From contig NZ_QZCH01000001.1 of assembly GCF_003596335.1 (NCBI RefSeq), forward strand, positions 310,001 through 374,000: a DNA stretch of 64,000 nucleotides. Direction: 5' to 3'. The notes beneath the pieces were generated by a model. That model was not told where the DNA came from and did no database searches. It worked only from the letters and a program-made list of their open reading frames with translations. The translations under genes and the position numbers were made by a program. The stretch is from Motilimonas pumila (GTDB lineage: Bacteria > Pseudomonadota > Gammaproteobacteria > Enterobacterales > CBDFNC01). This document shows positions 37,613 to 45,719 of the stretch, piece by piece; positions within the stretch are counted from its first letter, which is position 1; each line of letters starts with the position of its first letter.

Positions 37613-38056
37613 TCAATAGGCATTGACTCTGCGACGTAGCATGTTGAGCTTATCAACCTGGCGTCGAACATCACTGAAGAATTCTTCTTTCTCCATGGCC
37701 AGCGCTAACTCCCATTCTTTGGCCAAACCTTGGCAGTCCAAAAATGAGTATCTCAGCTTCGTCTTTGAGATACGCAGCCCCTTGCTAAATACCACGCGTT
37801 TGCCTCGTTGACCGTGAAAACTGTTGATGTACCACTCGATGCCAAAGCCATACTTAAAGTCTCTGATACGGACACCAAGCAGCCCCCAATCTTTAAAGGG
37901 CGCATTTTCGCGAACCTTGTAATGGGTAACCCAAAAGTCATCAACTTCAGCTCGTGCCAGCGCTTTTAGCCTGTCTGTTTCTTGCTGAAGTAAATCTGAT
38001 ACCTCTGCTTTCCATTGTTCATTGACGATTTCTACCAAACCAATTTCCCCATCCAA
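37613..38056 (-). CDS. mobI: MobI, oriT-associated mobilization protein
   Basis: 147 residues. No ATG fits: the first possible start is TTG at 38056, preceded by an in-frame TAA and with GGGG 4-5 bases upstream. The product is helical and basic (LQQETDRLKALARAEVDDFWVTHYK; GLLGVRIRDFKYGFGIEWY). It sits beside the repeat-rich oriT in SXT/R391 elements and is required there for transfer with TraI. Convergent with rumB (10-base gap). Confidence 0.88.
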   Translation of the reverse strand: MDGEIGLVEIVNEQWKAEVSDLLQQETDRLKALARAEVDDFWVTHYKVRENAPFKDWGLLGVRIRDFKYGFGIEWYINSFHGQRGKRVVFSKGLRISKTKLRYSFLDCQGLAKEWELALAMEKEEFFSDVRRQVDKLNMLRRRVNAY

Positions 38057-38300
38057 TTAACCCCAAAAGCCAAAACCACTATCCGTTTGGCTTTTGGATC
38101 GAAACGCCAAACGTAAAACTGCCGTAACAATCGCTGTTTGGCGTCTCGATATAAATCAACTCGCTCAATCCCATACCTGACAAGGGATACAGGTCGATTT
38201 CACTTAAAAACGCCTAAAAAGACGTATTGCCATGAAAATACAAACCGTTTGGCAAGTTCAGGCCAGAATGCAAACGACGTTTGGCGTCTCGATTTTTTTG
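38057..38300. other. oriT: Origin of transfer (oriT) region with nested inverted repeats
   Basis: The stretch before mobI has no credible gene. IR1: CCAAAAGCCAAA (38063-38074) / TTTGGCTTTTGG (38086-38097), perfect. IR2: ATCGAAACGCCAAAC (38098-38112) / GTTTGGCGTCTCGAT (38136-38150), one mismatch. The IR2 right arm recurs exactly at 38279-38293. Small palindromes CAAACCGTTTG (38241-38251) and CAAACGACGTTTG (38271-38283) share the CAAAC core. oriT of this family lies next to mobI; the nick position cannot be fixed from sequence. Confidence 0.75.
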
Positions 38301-38394
38301 GCTAGGTTATCCGCCGCCAAACAAAGCCTATTCTCATACTTTTGCGAAAATGCAATAGGCAGATAGATGAAAGGATTTGTCACCTTTCTGCCCA

Positions 38395-38500
38395 CCGCCA
38401 GTGCACCGAATCCTGATAATGACATTTGAGTGAACCGCCAGAGCACTTGGAAATGCCCAAGCATGGCCAGTGCGGTTGATTGAAAACCGTTAGAGCACTT
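38395..38500 (+). promoter_or_regulatory. Short direct repeats before srpM (candidate partition site/operator)
   Basis: Related 12-mers: CCGCCAGTGCAC (38395-38406), CCGCCAGAGCAC (38435-38446), TGGCCAGTGCGG (38464-38475), GTTAGAGCACTT (38489-38500). They sit just before srpM, where ParM-type systems carry a centromere that also represses the operon. The published srpC centromere is in this part of SXT/R391 elements; that these repeats are it is inference. Confidence 0.5.
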
Positions 38501-38520
38501 TGAGTGCACAGGAGATAAGT

Positions 38521-39495
38521 ATGTTTGTACTAGGCGTAGATATCGGTTACTCAAACCTGAAGCTGGCAATTGGCCAATCAGGCAGTGAACCGAAAACCAT
38601 TATTCTGCCTGCGGGTGCCGGTCCTGCGGATCGTATGCCAGAGCGTATCGGTGGAGGCGATGATGAAACTTGTTTGTATGTGTCAGTCGATAATGAGCGT
38701 TGGGCCGCTGGTGTTCCTGCTGGACGCCTTCAAGGCTGGGAACGAGAGCTTCACCCGGAATATCCCACCACAAAAACCTATAAGGCACTTTTTCATGCCG
38801 CCTTGTTAATGGCTGAAACAGAATCCATCGATTTGGTTGTCACTGGATTACCGGTTTCCCAGTTTCATGAACCACAACGTAAGTCTGACCTTGTACAGCG
38901 TTTAAAAGGTGTCCATCAAGTGACGCCTAAGCGCAGCATCACAGTTCATGACGTCAAAGTGCTGCCGCAGCCTGCCGGTGCCTATATGGATCTGGTTCAA
39001 ACAGGTGGAGATTTGGGCTTGATTGAAGAAGGTCGCGTCGTCGTTATAGATCCCGGCTTTTTTTCTGTTGACTGGGTTGCCCTTGAGGCCGGAGAAATTC
39101 GCTACAGCTCATCAGGAACCAGTCTTCAGGCAATGTCCGTGCTACTGGAAACCATTGATAAGCTGATTTCGGAAGATCACGGTGCCAAAGTAGGTATGGA
39201 TCGACTTGAAAAAGCCATGAGAACCGGCGACTTGCAGGTGCTGCTATTTGGAGAGAAAGTCGATATTTCACCTTATCTGAATGCTGCAATGAAAAAGGTA
39301 GCGCCTGTTGCTCTTACAGCCATGCGCCAATCCATGCGTGACGAAAGCATTAATGCGGACTTGGTATTGATCGCCGGAGGTGGAGCCATGGCTTATAAGG
39401 AAGCGGCCAAGGAGATTTTTTCACGAAGCAAGATCATCGTGCCGGAACAGTCTGTTTTGGCGAACGTCCGAGGCTTCTGGTTTTATGGGGCCTGA
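38521..39495 (+). CDS. srpM: SrpM, ParM/StbA-like actin-fold partition ATPase
   Basis: 324 residues from the ATG at 38521 (AGGAGA 5 bases upstream; an ATG 7 codons earlier has none). Actin-fold phosphate motifs: VLGVDIGYSNLKLAIG at the N-terminus, VVIDPGFFSVDWVAL in the middle and LVLIAGGGAMAY near the C-terminus. In SXT/R391 elements SrpM with SrpR gives active partition of the excised, replicating circle. Followed by srpR after 2 bases. Confidence 0.88.
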   Translation: MFVLGVDIGYSNLKLAIGQSGSEPKTIILPAGAGPADRMPERIGGGDDETCLYVSVDNERWAAGVPAGRLQGWERELHPEYPTTKTYKALFHAALLMAETESIDLVVTGLPVSQFHEPQRKSDLVQRLKGVHQVTPKRSITVHDVKVLPQPAGAYMDLVQTGGDLGLIEEGRVVVIDPGFFSVDWVALEAGEIRYSSSGTSLQAMSVLLETIDKLISEDHGAKVGMDRLEKAMRTGDLQVLLFGEKVDISPYLNAAMKKVAPVALTAMRQSMRDESINADLVLIAGGGAMAYKEAAKEIFSRSKIIVPEQSVLANVRGFWFYGA

Positions 39496-39497
39496 TC

Positions 39498-39767
39498 ATG
39501 AGAGTTGTCGTCAACATTCCCCCAGGGAGCCACCCTGAACTGCTCAAAGAATTAGAAAAGACGCCGCCACGGGAACGCGCTGAGCGTCTGCGGATGCTGG
39601 CCACCTTTGGGTTAATTCACATGAGCCAACCCAATCTATCCACGATATCTGTACCGGTGGATGGCATTGCACCAGATGGTGAAGTGACTTCTATGAGTAC
39701 AGCGCCAGAACCCAAAGCAGAATCACGTAAACAATCATTAAAATCCAAACTAGGGCTGGGCTTATAA
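39498..39767 (+). CDS. srpR: SrpR-like small partition protein
   Basis: 89 residues, basic, no known fold apparent; a charged helical stretch (ELLKELEKTPPRERAERLRML) and Ser/Lys-rich C-terminus (RKQSLKSKLGLGL). Its position between srpM and int matches the small DNA-binding gene of the srpMRC locus. Assignment rests mainly on position. Confidence 0.75.
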   Translation: MRVVVNIPPGSHPELLKELEKTPPRERAERLRMLATFGLIHMSQPNLSTISVPVDGIAPDGEVTSMSTAPEPKAESRKQSLKSKLGLGL

Positions 39768-39768
39768 C

Positions 39769-41010
39769 ATGGCGTTATCAGTTAGCTGGCTCGATGCCAG
39801 GTTAAATAAAGAAGCAAAAGAAACCGTAGTAAAAGCCGACCGAGATGGGCTAAGTGCTCGGGTATCGCCCAAGGGCAAAATTGTTTTTCAGTTTCGTTAT
39901 CGTTTCGATGGCAAGCAACAGCGGGTAGACATAGGTACTTACCCACTTATGAAGCTTGCTGAAGCCAGGAATGAGCTGGATAGGTTAAGGGCGGTACTCG
40001 ACCAGGGCAGAAACCCCAAGCTCTACCTACAGCAGGAACGGGCCAAGTATTCTGCCAATCAAAGCTTCGAATCGATTTTTCGAGACTGGATAGACTCTGC
40101 CGGTAAGCAAGGACTAAAGGAGAAAACGTGGCACTACCAAAAACGCAGCAGTGAAATATATTTGCTGCCCCGACTTGGCAAGTACCCATTAACTGACATC
40201 AATGAATTGTCCTTGCGAAACTGTCTTCGTGAGGTTTCGGAGTCGTCCCCTTCAAACACAGAACGTCTGGTGTCTGTGCTGCACAAGTTTTATGACTGGC
40301 TGATTGATGAACAAATTTTGGAAATTAACGCTGCCGCTGGGATCACAGCAAAAAAGGTTGGCGGTAAAAAAGGAAAACGAACTCGGGTGCTAAATGACAA
40401 CGAGATCAGGATACTTTGGCGCTATTTGCACGAGTCAAAAATCACTGAGAAGAATCGCATCTACATAAAACTGCTTCTGCTATTGGGCGGTCGCAAGGGC
40501 GAACTCATTCAAGCTGAAAAGCATCACTTTGACTTGCAATCTGCAATGTGGACAGTGCCCATAGAGATCCGCAAACAAGGTGAGAAAATTGGAGCGCCGA
40601 TCATGCGGCCATTGATAAGGCCTGCTATTGAGCTGATTGAACTAGCGATGCAGATGAGCAAATCAACTTACTTGTTTCCCGCGAACGGACAAGAAGAGCT
40701 TGCCACAAATGGCTTTGATACCACTATTCCTAACAATGTGAAAATCTGGGCTCGCAGGTCGCTTGGTATTGAGATGGAACACTGGTCTATGCATGATCTT
40801 CGCAGAACGATGCGAACGCGAATGTCTGCCATCACGACGCAAGAAGTTGCCGAGTTGATGATTGGCCACAGCAAAAAAGGGTTGGATGCTATCTACAACC
40901 AATATCAGTACCTGGATGAAATGCGTCATGCTTACGACGTTTGGTATCAACAGCTAGAAACCATCATCGAGCCGACAGGCTTTCCATTCAACTGGCGTTT
41001 CGGACAGTAA
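39769..41010 (+). CDS. int: SXT/R391-type tyrosine recombinase integrase (prfC-targeting)
   Basis: 413 residues, the SXT Int length. The N-terminal arm-binding domain (about 1-95, DUF4102-like: GLSARVSPKGKIVFQFRYRF), a SAM-like core-binding domain (about 100-190), and the catalytic domain with GRKGEL (Arg), HDLRR (His342, Arg345), GHSKK (His367) and Tyr376. The neighbouring prfC break confirms its target. Needs Xis for excision. Starts one base after srpR. Confidence 0.95.
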   Translation: MALSVSWLDARLNKEAKETVVKADRDGLSARVSPKGKIVFQFRYRFDGKQQRVDIGTYPLMKLAEARNELDRLRAVLDQGRNPKLYLQQERAKYSANQSFESIFRDWIDSAGKQGLKEKTWHYQKRSSEIYLLPRLGKYPLTDINELSLRNCLREVSESSPSNTERLVSVLHKFYDWLIDEQILEINAAAGITAKKVGGKKGKRTRVLNDNEIRILWRYLHESKITEKNRIYIKLLLLLGGRKGELIQAEKHHFDLQSAMWTVPIEIRKQGEKIGAPIMRPLIRPAIELIELAMQMSKSTYLFPANGQEELATNGFDTTIPNNVKIWARRSLGIEMEHWSMHDLRRTMRTRMSAITTQEVAELMIGHSKKGLDAIYNQYQYLDEMRHAYDVWYQQLETIIEPTGFPFNWRFGQ

Positions 41011-41285
41011 GAATTTGTCGCTACCGATACCCAGGAGATTGGGATTCCTTATTGTGACCACGTCAAAAACCTTCTCAATGTTGTTTTTTGACTGGTCGCT
41101 TTAAAACTAGGCTTAAGCCGCATAGCTATCATCAGGGTTTAATCTGGTCATTTTTCAGCCTGAACGCTTGAGTTTTTCAGTTTGAAACCACATTTAATTT
41201 GTAGTGCTTTAGGAAGTGAAACCTTGGGTTCCATTGCTGTTCTTGAATGCACCTCCAGTTAGATTCAATTTATTGAGGATTCCAA
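41011..41285 (+). other. Intergenic region downstream of int
   Basis: Nothing identifiable beyond the GAGG ribosome site of the following small gene. A 3' untranslated part of int and a promoter for the 70-residue gene are likely, but no box is convincing. Confidence 0.4.
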
Positions 41286-41498
41286 ATGGCGAAAGGTTCA
41301 AGTATCAACGGCAATGGCGGTAAAAATGGTGGAAATGATAGCTACACAATTACAGGGCGCGGCGAAGTAAGTCGAAAAACACTGGTTCGTGAAGTTAAGG
41401 AAGGTAAACATCCAGACACGCACATTTACCAGCGTAATGGTGTGGAGTACGCCCGAAACAATCCAAATCACGACAAGCCTGACAACATCAACGAATAA
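41286..41498 (+). CDS. Small DUF3892-like protein
   Basis: 70 residues with a Gly/Asn-rich start and SYTITGRGEVSRKTLVREV, then HPDTHIYQRNGVEYARNNPN, resembling DUF3892 proteins. GAGG 6 bases before the ATG. Conserved small genes occur here in SXT-type elements. Function unknown. Confidence 0.65.
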   Translation: MAKGSSINGNGGKNGGNDSYTITGRGEVSRKTLVREVKEGKHPDTHIYQRNGVEYARNNPNHDKPDNINE

Positions 41499-41510
41499 TA
41501 TTGTTAAGAG

Positions 41511-41536
41511 GTTAAGGGCGGTGCTTTGCCCTTAAC
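41511..41536. terminator. Bidirectional terminator between DUF3892-like gene and xis
   Basis: GTTAAGGGC (41511-41519) and GCCCTTAAC (41528-41536) form a 9-base-pair stem with an 8-base loop between convergent genes. Followed by GCTTT on the plus strand; no strong U-tract on the minus strand. Confidence 0.6.
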
Positions 41537-41550
41537 GCTTTAAACCCTGC

Positions 41551-41745
41551 TCAAACTTCACTATTCTCATACTCCTCCAAGTCTTCAATGTGCCACAGCT
41601 TGTTTCGTGTATTTCGGTTGATACGAGGTTGCGGCAAGCTGCCATCTTTTATTCTTCGCCAGAGCGTCGTATAGCTAATGTGGTAACGAGCCATAACTTC
41701 GTAAGACGTTAGAAAAGGGGTTACTTGGTGAGCTACTGCTGTCAT
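41551..41745 (-). CDS. xis: Xis, AlpA/excisionase-type recombination directionality factor
   Basis: 64 residues from the ATG at 41745, chosen because AGGAGA lies 6 bases before it; an ATG two codons earlier touches the box directly. A winged-helix of the excisionase/AlpA type: FLTSYEVMARYHISYTTLWRRIKDGSLPQP. It should bind the int end of the ICE and bias Int towards excision. Convergent with the DUF3892-like gene. Confidence 0.8.
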   Translation of the reverse strand: MTAVAHQVTPFLTSYEVMARYHISYTTLWRRIKDGSLPQPRINRNTRNKLWHIEDLEEYENSEV

Positions 41746-42182
41746 CTGCATTCTCCTGAAAATCAATGTAAAGCTATCATCACCTGATTCATCATTTGTT
41801 GATGGTCAGAAAGATGCATGATTTGTTCAGAAGATCAGGTCCATACAAATGAACTTTTAGGACAGCAGGAAAAAACCGGTAACCAACTCAACCGGCAAAC
41901 AATTAGAGATAATCGCGAACGTCTTACCATCATTTCTCGATTTTTCGCATAAAAAATATAGGTAAGTTTTGGCCAGAACCCAGTAACCACAAGGCCTACA
42001 GCTAGGTTTGTGTCATGGAATTTGGCTAAAAACGGTAAATATGGTGATTTGTACTCAAGTTTGTACACACTTTCCGAGGTTACGTTTGAACATCATTGAA
42101 AAGCAAAGAAACGAGAAATAGACAAAAAGCCTTTAAATTCAGTACGTAGAGATGTGATTGTGGTGTGCAATGAAAGGTGGTT
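41746..42182. other. Non-coding ICE end between xis and attL
   Basis: No gene. Direct repeats GATTCATCATTTGTT (41786-41800) and GATGCATGATTTGTT (41813-41827), 13 of 15 identical, framed by ACCTGAT and ATCAGGT. Such repeats fit integrase arm sites or Xis sites next to the crossover point. The xis promoter must also be here. Confidence 0.5.
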
Positions 42183-42275
42183 TTAAGCGTTGAAAGGCTG
42201 GGCGGCATCAGGGTGAGAGATAATCGCAAAGGTTCTTCGAGAAGCAACCTCTTGCGCTAGAATTGAATTAGACAT
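42183..42275 (-). pseudogene. prfC: 5' remnant of host prfC (peptide chain release factor 3)
   Basis: From the ATG at 42275 the minus strand encodes MSNSILAQEVASRRTFAIISHPDA, the typical PrfC N-terminus (native sequence continues GKTT, the Walker A loop). After codon 24 it turns into AAQPFNA-stop, which is ICE sequence. In SXT-type insertions this fragment is left at the int end while the ICE gives prfC a new 5' end on the far side. 30 codons in total. Confidence 0.92.
42200..42222. other. attL: attL core region
   Basis: The prfC reading frame departs from the family sequence within 42201-42215, after HPDA (GATGCC). The SXT-family crossover core lies in this part of prfC. Its exact ends need the other junction (attR) for comparison. 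Confidence 0.8.
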
Positions 42276-42678
42276 AATTTTAAACTTGTATAGGTGTAAA
42301 TAGGTTCAACGCCAGTTGGGCTGAAAATTAAATATGACAGTTACGCAAATGGTCTTATCTACATTGGCTGATACCTAGTTAACGAATTTGGGGTAAAAGT
42401 GCTGAGTTTGGCAGTGCATTGTGAGCCCTGAGCTTGTTGATTATTCAAACAACCATTTGCAAGCAAAGGTTATTGGAACCAAACCATAATGACGGCTATT
42501 TTCCACGATCTGGCATCAAGACACAATCTTCCCCCTCGTTAAAATCCTATTCCACACTTAAAAAGCCACTTTTTGCCATTGAATTTTAAATCTAGCACCT
42601 CTATTCCCACTGTTTGTTCATCAGTTCGTAAAATTTTGCGGCTAATAATAACGTGTGTTTATCCTGTAAGGTTGGAAT
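42276..42678. other. Divergent promoter region between prfC remnant and enolase-like gene
   Basis: No gene. It should hold the original prfC promoter (leftward) and that of the enolase-like gene (rightward; AAGG 8 bases before its ATG). No strong box is obvious. Confidence 0.4.
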
Positions 42679-43977
42679 ATGAGCCAGATTACTCATTTGC
42701 ACGCGCGTCGCGTATTTGCAGTCGCGCCAAAGTATTGCATCGAAATTACAGTACACCTGAGTAAGCAGCCCTCAGTAAGCGCTATGGTTTACCTTGATCT
42801 TCAGCCCTGCTTAGGCAAGAGCCAAGTACAATCTGAGTTATCTCGTATCATCAACATTTTAACAGCTGATTTATCAGCTCTTTTAGCCGGTATGGATACA
42901 CGTCAACAAGCATACATAGACGACATGCTAACGGCGTTTTTACAACAGCAAGCATTACAAAATCACGTTGCCCCCATCGCCTTTGCAATTAGCAGTGCCA
43001 TCACCAAAGCTGACGCTAAAATCAATGCGTTACCTTTGCCTTCGTACCTGTCTCAGATGATGCCTAAGCGCCCCCCCAGTAAGCAATTTAAGCCCCCGAT
43101 GGTCATGGTAAACTTGCTGAGCGGCGGTCTTATTCGTCATTGGCGAGGTTGCGATTTTGCAGAAATCCTTGCGGTACCCGTCGGCGCAAAAAGTGTCTTA
43201 CAAGGCATTACTTGGTGCCAACAAGTACAGCAAGCAGTAACTGAAAATCTGTTCAAAACATCCACTTTCAATAACGGTAGCATTGATGTTGAAACCCTGC
43301 TTGATGGCAACTTTCAAGCTCTCGCGTTATGCCAACAGAGCATTTTTGATGCCGGTTTAGATGAGCAAGACATGATGTTGGCAGTCAACGTCGACGCGCC
43401 ACAGTTTTTTATCAATGGCGAATATGTTTTACGAAACGAACAGCAAACCTTCTCACAAACTGACTTGGTCGCTTATTATCAGCAGATGTTACAGCGCTTT
43501 CCGATTATTTATTTGCAAAATGCTTTTGTCGACAATAACGATCTTGGCTGGCAGCAGCTATTACAAGGTGTGAGAAACCGTGTTTGGCCTTTGGCCGCAG
43601 CGCATTTAGAACAAGAGGTATGTTCCGCTTCTCAGTTTAAAAAACGCCTCAAACAGCAAACCATCAACACGTTAGTCATCACCCCCAATAAAACCGGCGA
43701 CCTAGGGCAAATATCGCACTATATATCGCGGGCGCAACAAGCCAACAAACAAGTGGTGATAAACGTCCCTGAGCAGCAGGTATTTGATGAAATGCTGGTA
43801 GCGCTGGCAATCGCTTGGCGAGTGCCTTTTATCAAACTGCCGGCTTTAACCAGTGCAGAACACGTGCGCCATTGTAATCAACTGGAACAATATGCGTGCC
43901 AAGCTAAAAAAACCGTAGCCAAGCTGCCGCTAAGGTCTTCGAAAAGTGACAACAAGGTTATCGCCTACTTCCTTTAA
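42679..43977 (+). CDS. Enolase paralog lacking catalytic residues (pseudoenzyme)
   Basis: 432 residues, exactly the E. coli enolase length, and alignable along it by eye: N-terminus MSQITHLHAR, PVGAKSV, MLAVNVD, NGEYVLRNEQQTFSQTDLV, FPIIYLQNAF. Active-site positions are changed: the GASTG loop is gone, Asp246 (AMD) reads AVN, Glu290 (SIEDG) reads YLQNA, Asp317 (VGDD) is absent, Lys342 (LIKFNQIG) reads VITPNKTG, SHRSGE is lost. E. coli numbering is from memory. It cannot be a normal enolase; a structural or binding role (for example in the RNA degradosome, where enolase is a partner) is speculation. Confidence 0.8.
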   Translation: MSQITHLHARRVFAVAPKYCIEITVHLSKQPSVSAMVYLDLQPCLGKSQVQSELSRIINILTADLSALLAGMDTRQQAYIDDMLTAFLQQQALQNHVAPIAFAISSAITKADAKINALPLPSYLSQMMPKRPPSKQFKPPMVMVNLLSGGLIRHWRGCDFAEILAVPVGAKSVLQGITWCQQVQQAVTENLFKTSTFNNGSIDVETLLDGNFQALALCQQSIFDAGLDEQDMMLAVNVDAPQFFINGEYVLRNEQQTFSQTDLVAYYQQMLQRFPIIYLQNAFVDNNDLGWQQLLQGVRNRVWPLAAAHLEQEVCSASQFKKRLKQQTINTLVITPNKTGDLGQISHYISRAQQANKQVVINVPEQQVFDEMLVALAIAWRVPFIKLPALTSAEHVRHCNQLEQYACQAKKTVAKLPLRSSKSDNKVIAYFL

Positions 43978-44109
43978 CAAGGTCGATAAGCAATCGCTAA
44001 GCTTATTGTTATAAATGGCTTTTTAGCCTTCAACAAAAGCAAATATTGCGGCAAAGTGACAGCGATAAGCGCGTAGAGGAGAGCCGCGTAAGTTCGCGGC
44101 GAAACGAGA

Positions 44110-44778
44110 TTATTCTACTAACACCTCATCGATATCAAAGGCGCGAGATAACAACACATTCAAACTATTTTTATCTAACTTAAACTGCTCAGCATGGCGC
44201 ATTTCTGCAATGTAGTCAGGCAAAGAGTGCGGCGCCGGCACGGCATCATCTTCAGTGTCGTAGCTTAAATCAGCCTTTAAGACGTCGATGCGATCTGGCA
44301 CCCAATAATACGCCGTCTCCACCGTTTCTTTAAAACCATCTGCAAGAATTCTCAGGCCTTCGCTAACATCCGCTAACACTTCAGTATCAAACTGCTGTTG
44401 CTCACCCACATGATCAAGAATATTAGCGGCCAATAAAGACGTATTGAGCAAGCCGTGACGCAGCATTTGTATGAATTCGGTCGCCGCTATCACCAACAAA
44501 TTAAACTCACGCTTTTGTGCCAACGTATCTGGCATGCCCATATTACGGGTAACATCATTTAAAATCCGAGTGCGCACCTGTAACAACATGGTATCAAGGG
44601 GCGATAACTGGGCGTTGTTTCCACGTAAGTTTGAAAGGTGCTGAGACAAGGTCAGGGTCCGTTGATGCAACCTCTGGTTCAGACTATTTACTTGCGCTTC
44701 AAGTTTTTGAATGGTGAGATCTTTTTCGGTTAGTTCATTGGTAAGCTCAGCGTTTTCAGGCTGCGGCGTTATTTCCAT
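44110..44778 (-). CDS. Unknown protein with N-terminal coiled coil
   Basis: 222 residues. A coiled coil of about 45 residues (ELTNELTEKDLTIQKLEAQVNSLNQRL), then a helical domain (about 60-190) with LLVIAATEFIQMLRHGLLNTSLLAANILDHVG and an acidic C-terminal part. No signal or membrane segment. Convergent with the enolase-like gene. No family recognised. Confidence 0.6.
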   Translation of the reverse strand: MEITPQPENAELTNELTEKDLTIQKLEAQVNSLNQRLHQRTLTLSQHLSNLRGNNAQLSPLDTMLLQVRTRILNDVTRNMGMPDTLAQKREFNLLVIAATEFIQMLRHGLLNTSLLAANILDHVGEQQQFDTEVLADVSEGLRILADGFKETVETAYYWVPDRIDVLKADLSYDTEDDAVPAPHSLPDYIAEMRHAEQFKLDKNSLNVLLSRAFDIDEVLVE

Positions 44779-45044
44779 GGATTAAAAACCTATTTAAATG
44801 GCTAGATTGGGTGGCTTCACAAGTATTTTATGAAGTCTATAGCGGTTCAGCCAACTAAATATTATAAAATGTTAGCGGTATCTAACGCTTTTGGTATTTT
44901 TGTTAGGTTTTAACTCTGGCAACCTTTCACTACACTTCAATGAGTGGTATTTATTCCTAATTATCTGATAGAAAATCACTTCTATTCAGCTTAGGTTATG
45001 GCAGATGGCCTAAAATATAATTTCTGCTAGTACACGAGGTACCA

Positions 45045-45719
45045 ATGAAGATTCTACTTGTCGAAGATGACCAAATTTTACGCCACCATTTAAAAACACA
45101 ACTGGAAACAGCAGGTAACAAGGTTTACGACGCTGAAGATGCCAAAATGGGCTTATATTATGCTGGCCAGTACCCCATTGACGTAGCCATTGTTGACTTA
45201 GGCTTGCCAGATATGGACGGGTTGGATCTGGTCAAAACTTTCCGTACCCAAGAATTAGGTTTTCCAGTACTAATTTTAACGGCTCGCGGTAATTGGCAGG
45301 AGAAAGTCGCGGGGCTCGAAGCTGGCGCCGACGATTACGTCGTAAAACCGTTTCAGCAAGATGAGTTATGGGCACGTCTGAACGCCTTAGTTCGCCGCAG
45401 CGCCGGTTTTATCAAGCCTCAAATTGAAGCCGGCCCTTACCTGCTAGACCTGGCAAAAAAAGCCTTAACGGTTGACGCTGCGCCAACTGAGTTAACCGCA
45501 TTTGAATACCAAATTTTAGAATATTTAATGCGTAACCACGGCCAAGTAGTGTCTAAGCAACAATTACTGGATCAGCTCTACAGTGACAGTGAAGGCGATC
45601 CGAACGTGATTGAAGTAATGGTCAGTCGTTTGCGCAAAAAAATGGATAAATCGAACGCTTTAAAACCCATCACTACGGTGCGAGGCCAAGGATACATCTT
45701 TAATATTCCATGCAAATAA
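45045..45719 (+). CDS. phoP: PhoP-like OmpR-family response regulator
   Basis: 224 residues. Receiver domain with acidic pair VEDDQ, phospho-acceptor Asp51 (VAIVDLGLP), Thr/Ala region LILTARGNW and Lys102 (VVKPF); winged-helix effector (about 130-220, LTAFEYQILEYLMRNHGQVVS ... TTVRGQGYIF). Closely follows E. coli PhoP in length and wording. The sensor gene overlaps by 10 bases. Probably responds to divalent cations, membrane stress or low pH, as PhoPQ does. Confidence 0.88.
   Translation: MKILLVEDDQILRHHLKTQLETAGNKVYDAEDAKMGLYYAGQYPIDVAIVDLGLPDMDGLDLVKTFRTQELGFPVLILTARGNWQEKVAGLEAGADDYVVKPFQQDELWARLNALVRRSAGFIKPQIEAGPYLLDLAKKALTVDAAPTELTAFEYQILEYLMRNHGQVVSKQQLLDQLYSDSEGDPNVIEVMVSRLRKKMDKSNALKPITTVRGQGYIFNIPCK

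Noticed and set aside
38258-38569. 103-codon minus-strand frame in the oriT region
   Set aside because: It crosses the oriT and srpM promoter repeats, lacks a ribosome site and has no recognisable protein features.
41921-41938. Stretch resembling the prfC attachment site
   Set aside because: It shares about 12 bases with prfC codons but is out of frame and not followed by prfC. The true junction is at 42200-42222.
42679-43977. Calling this gene enolase (eno)
   Set aside because: The catalytic residues are replaced, so the enzymatic name would mislead.
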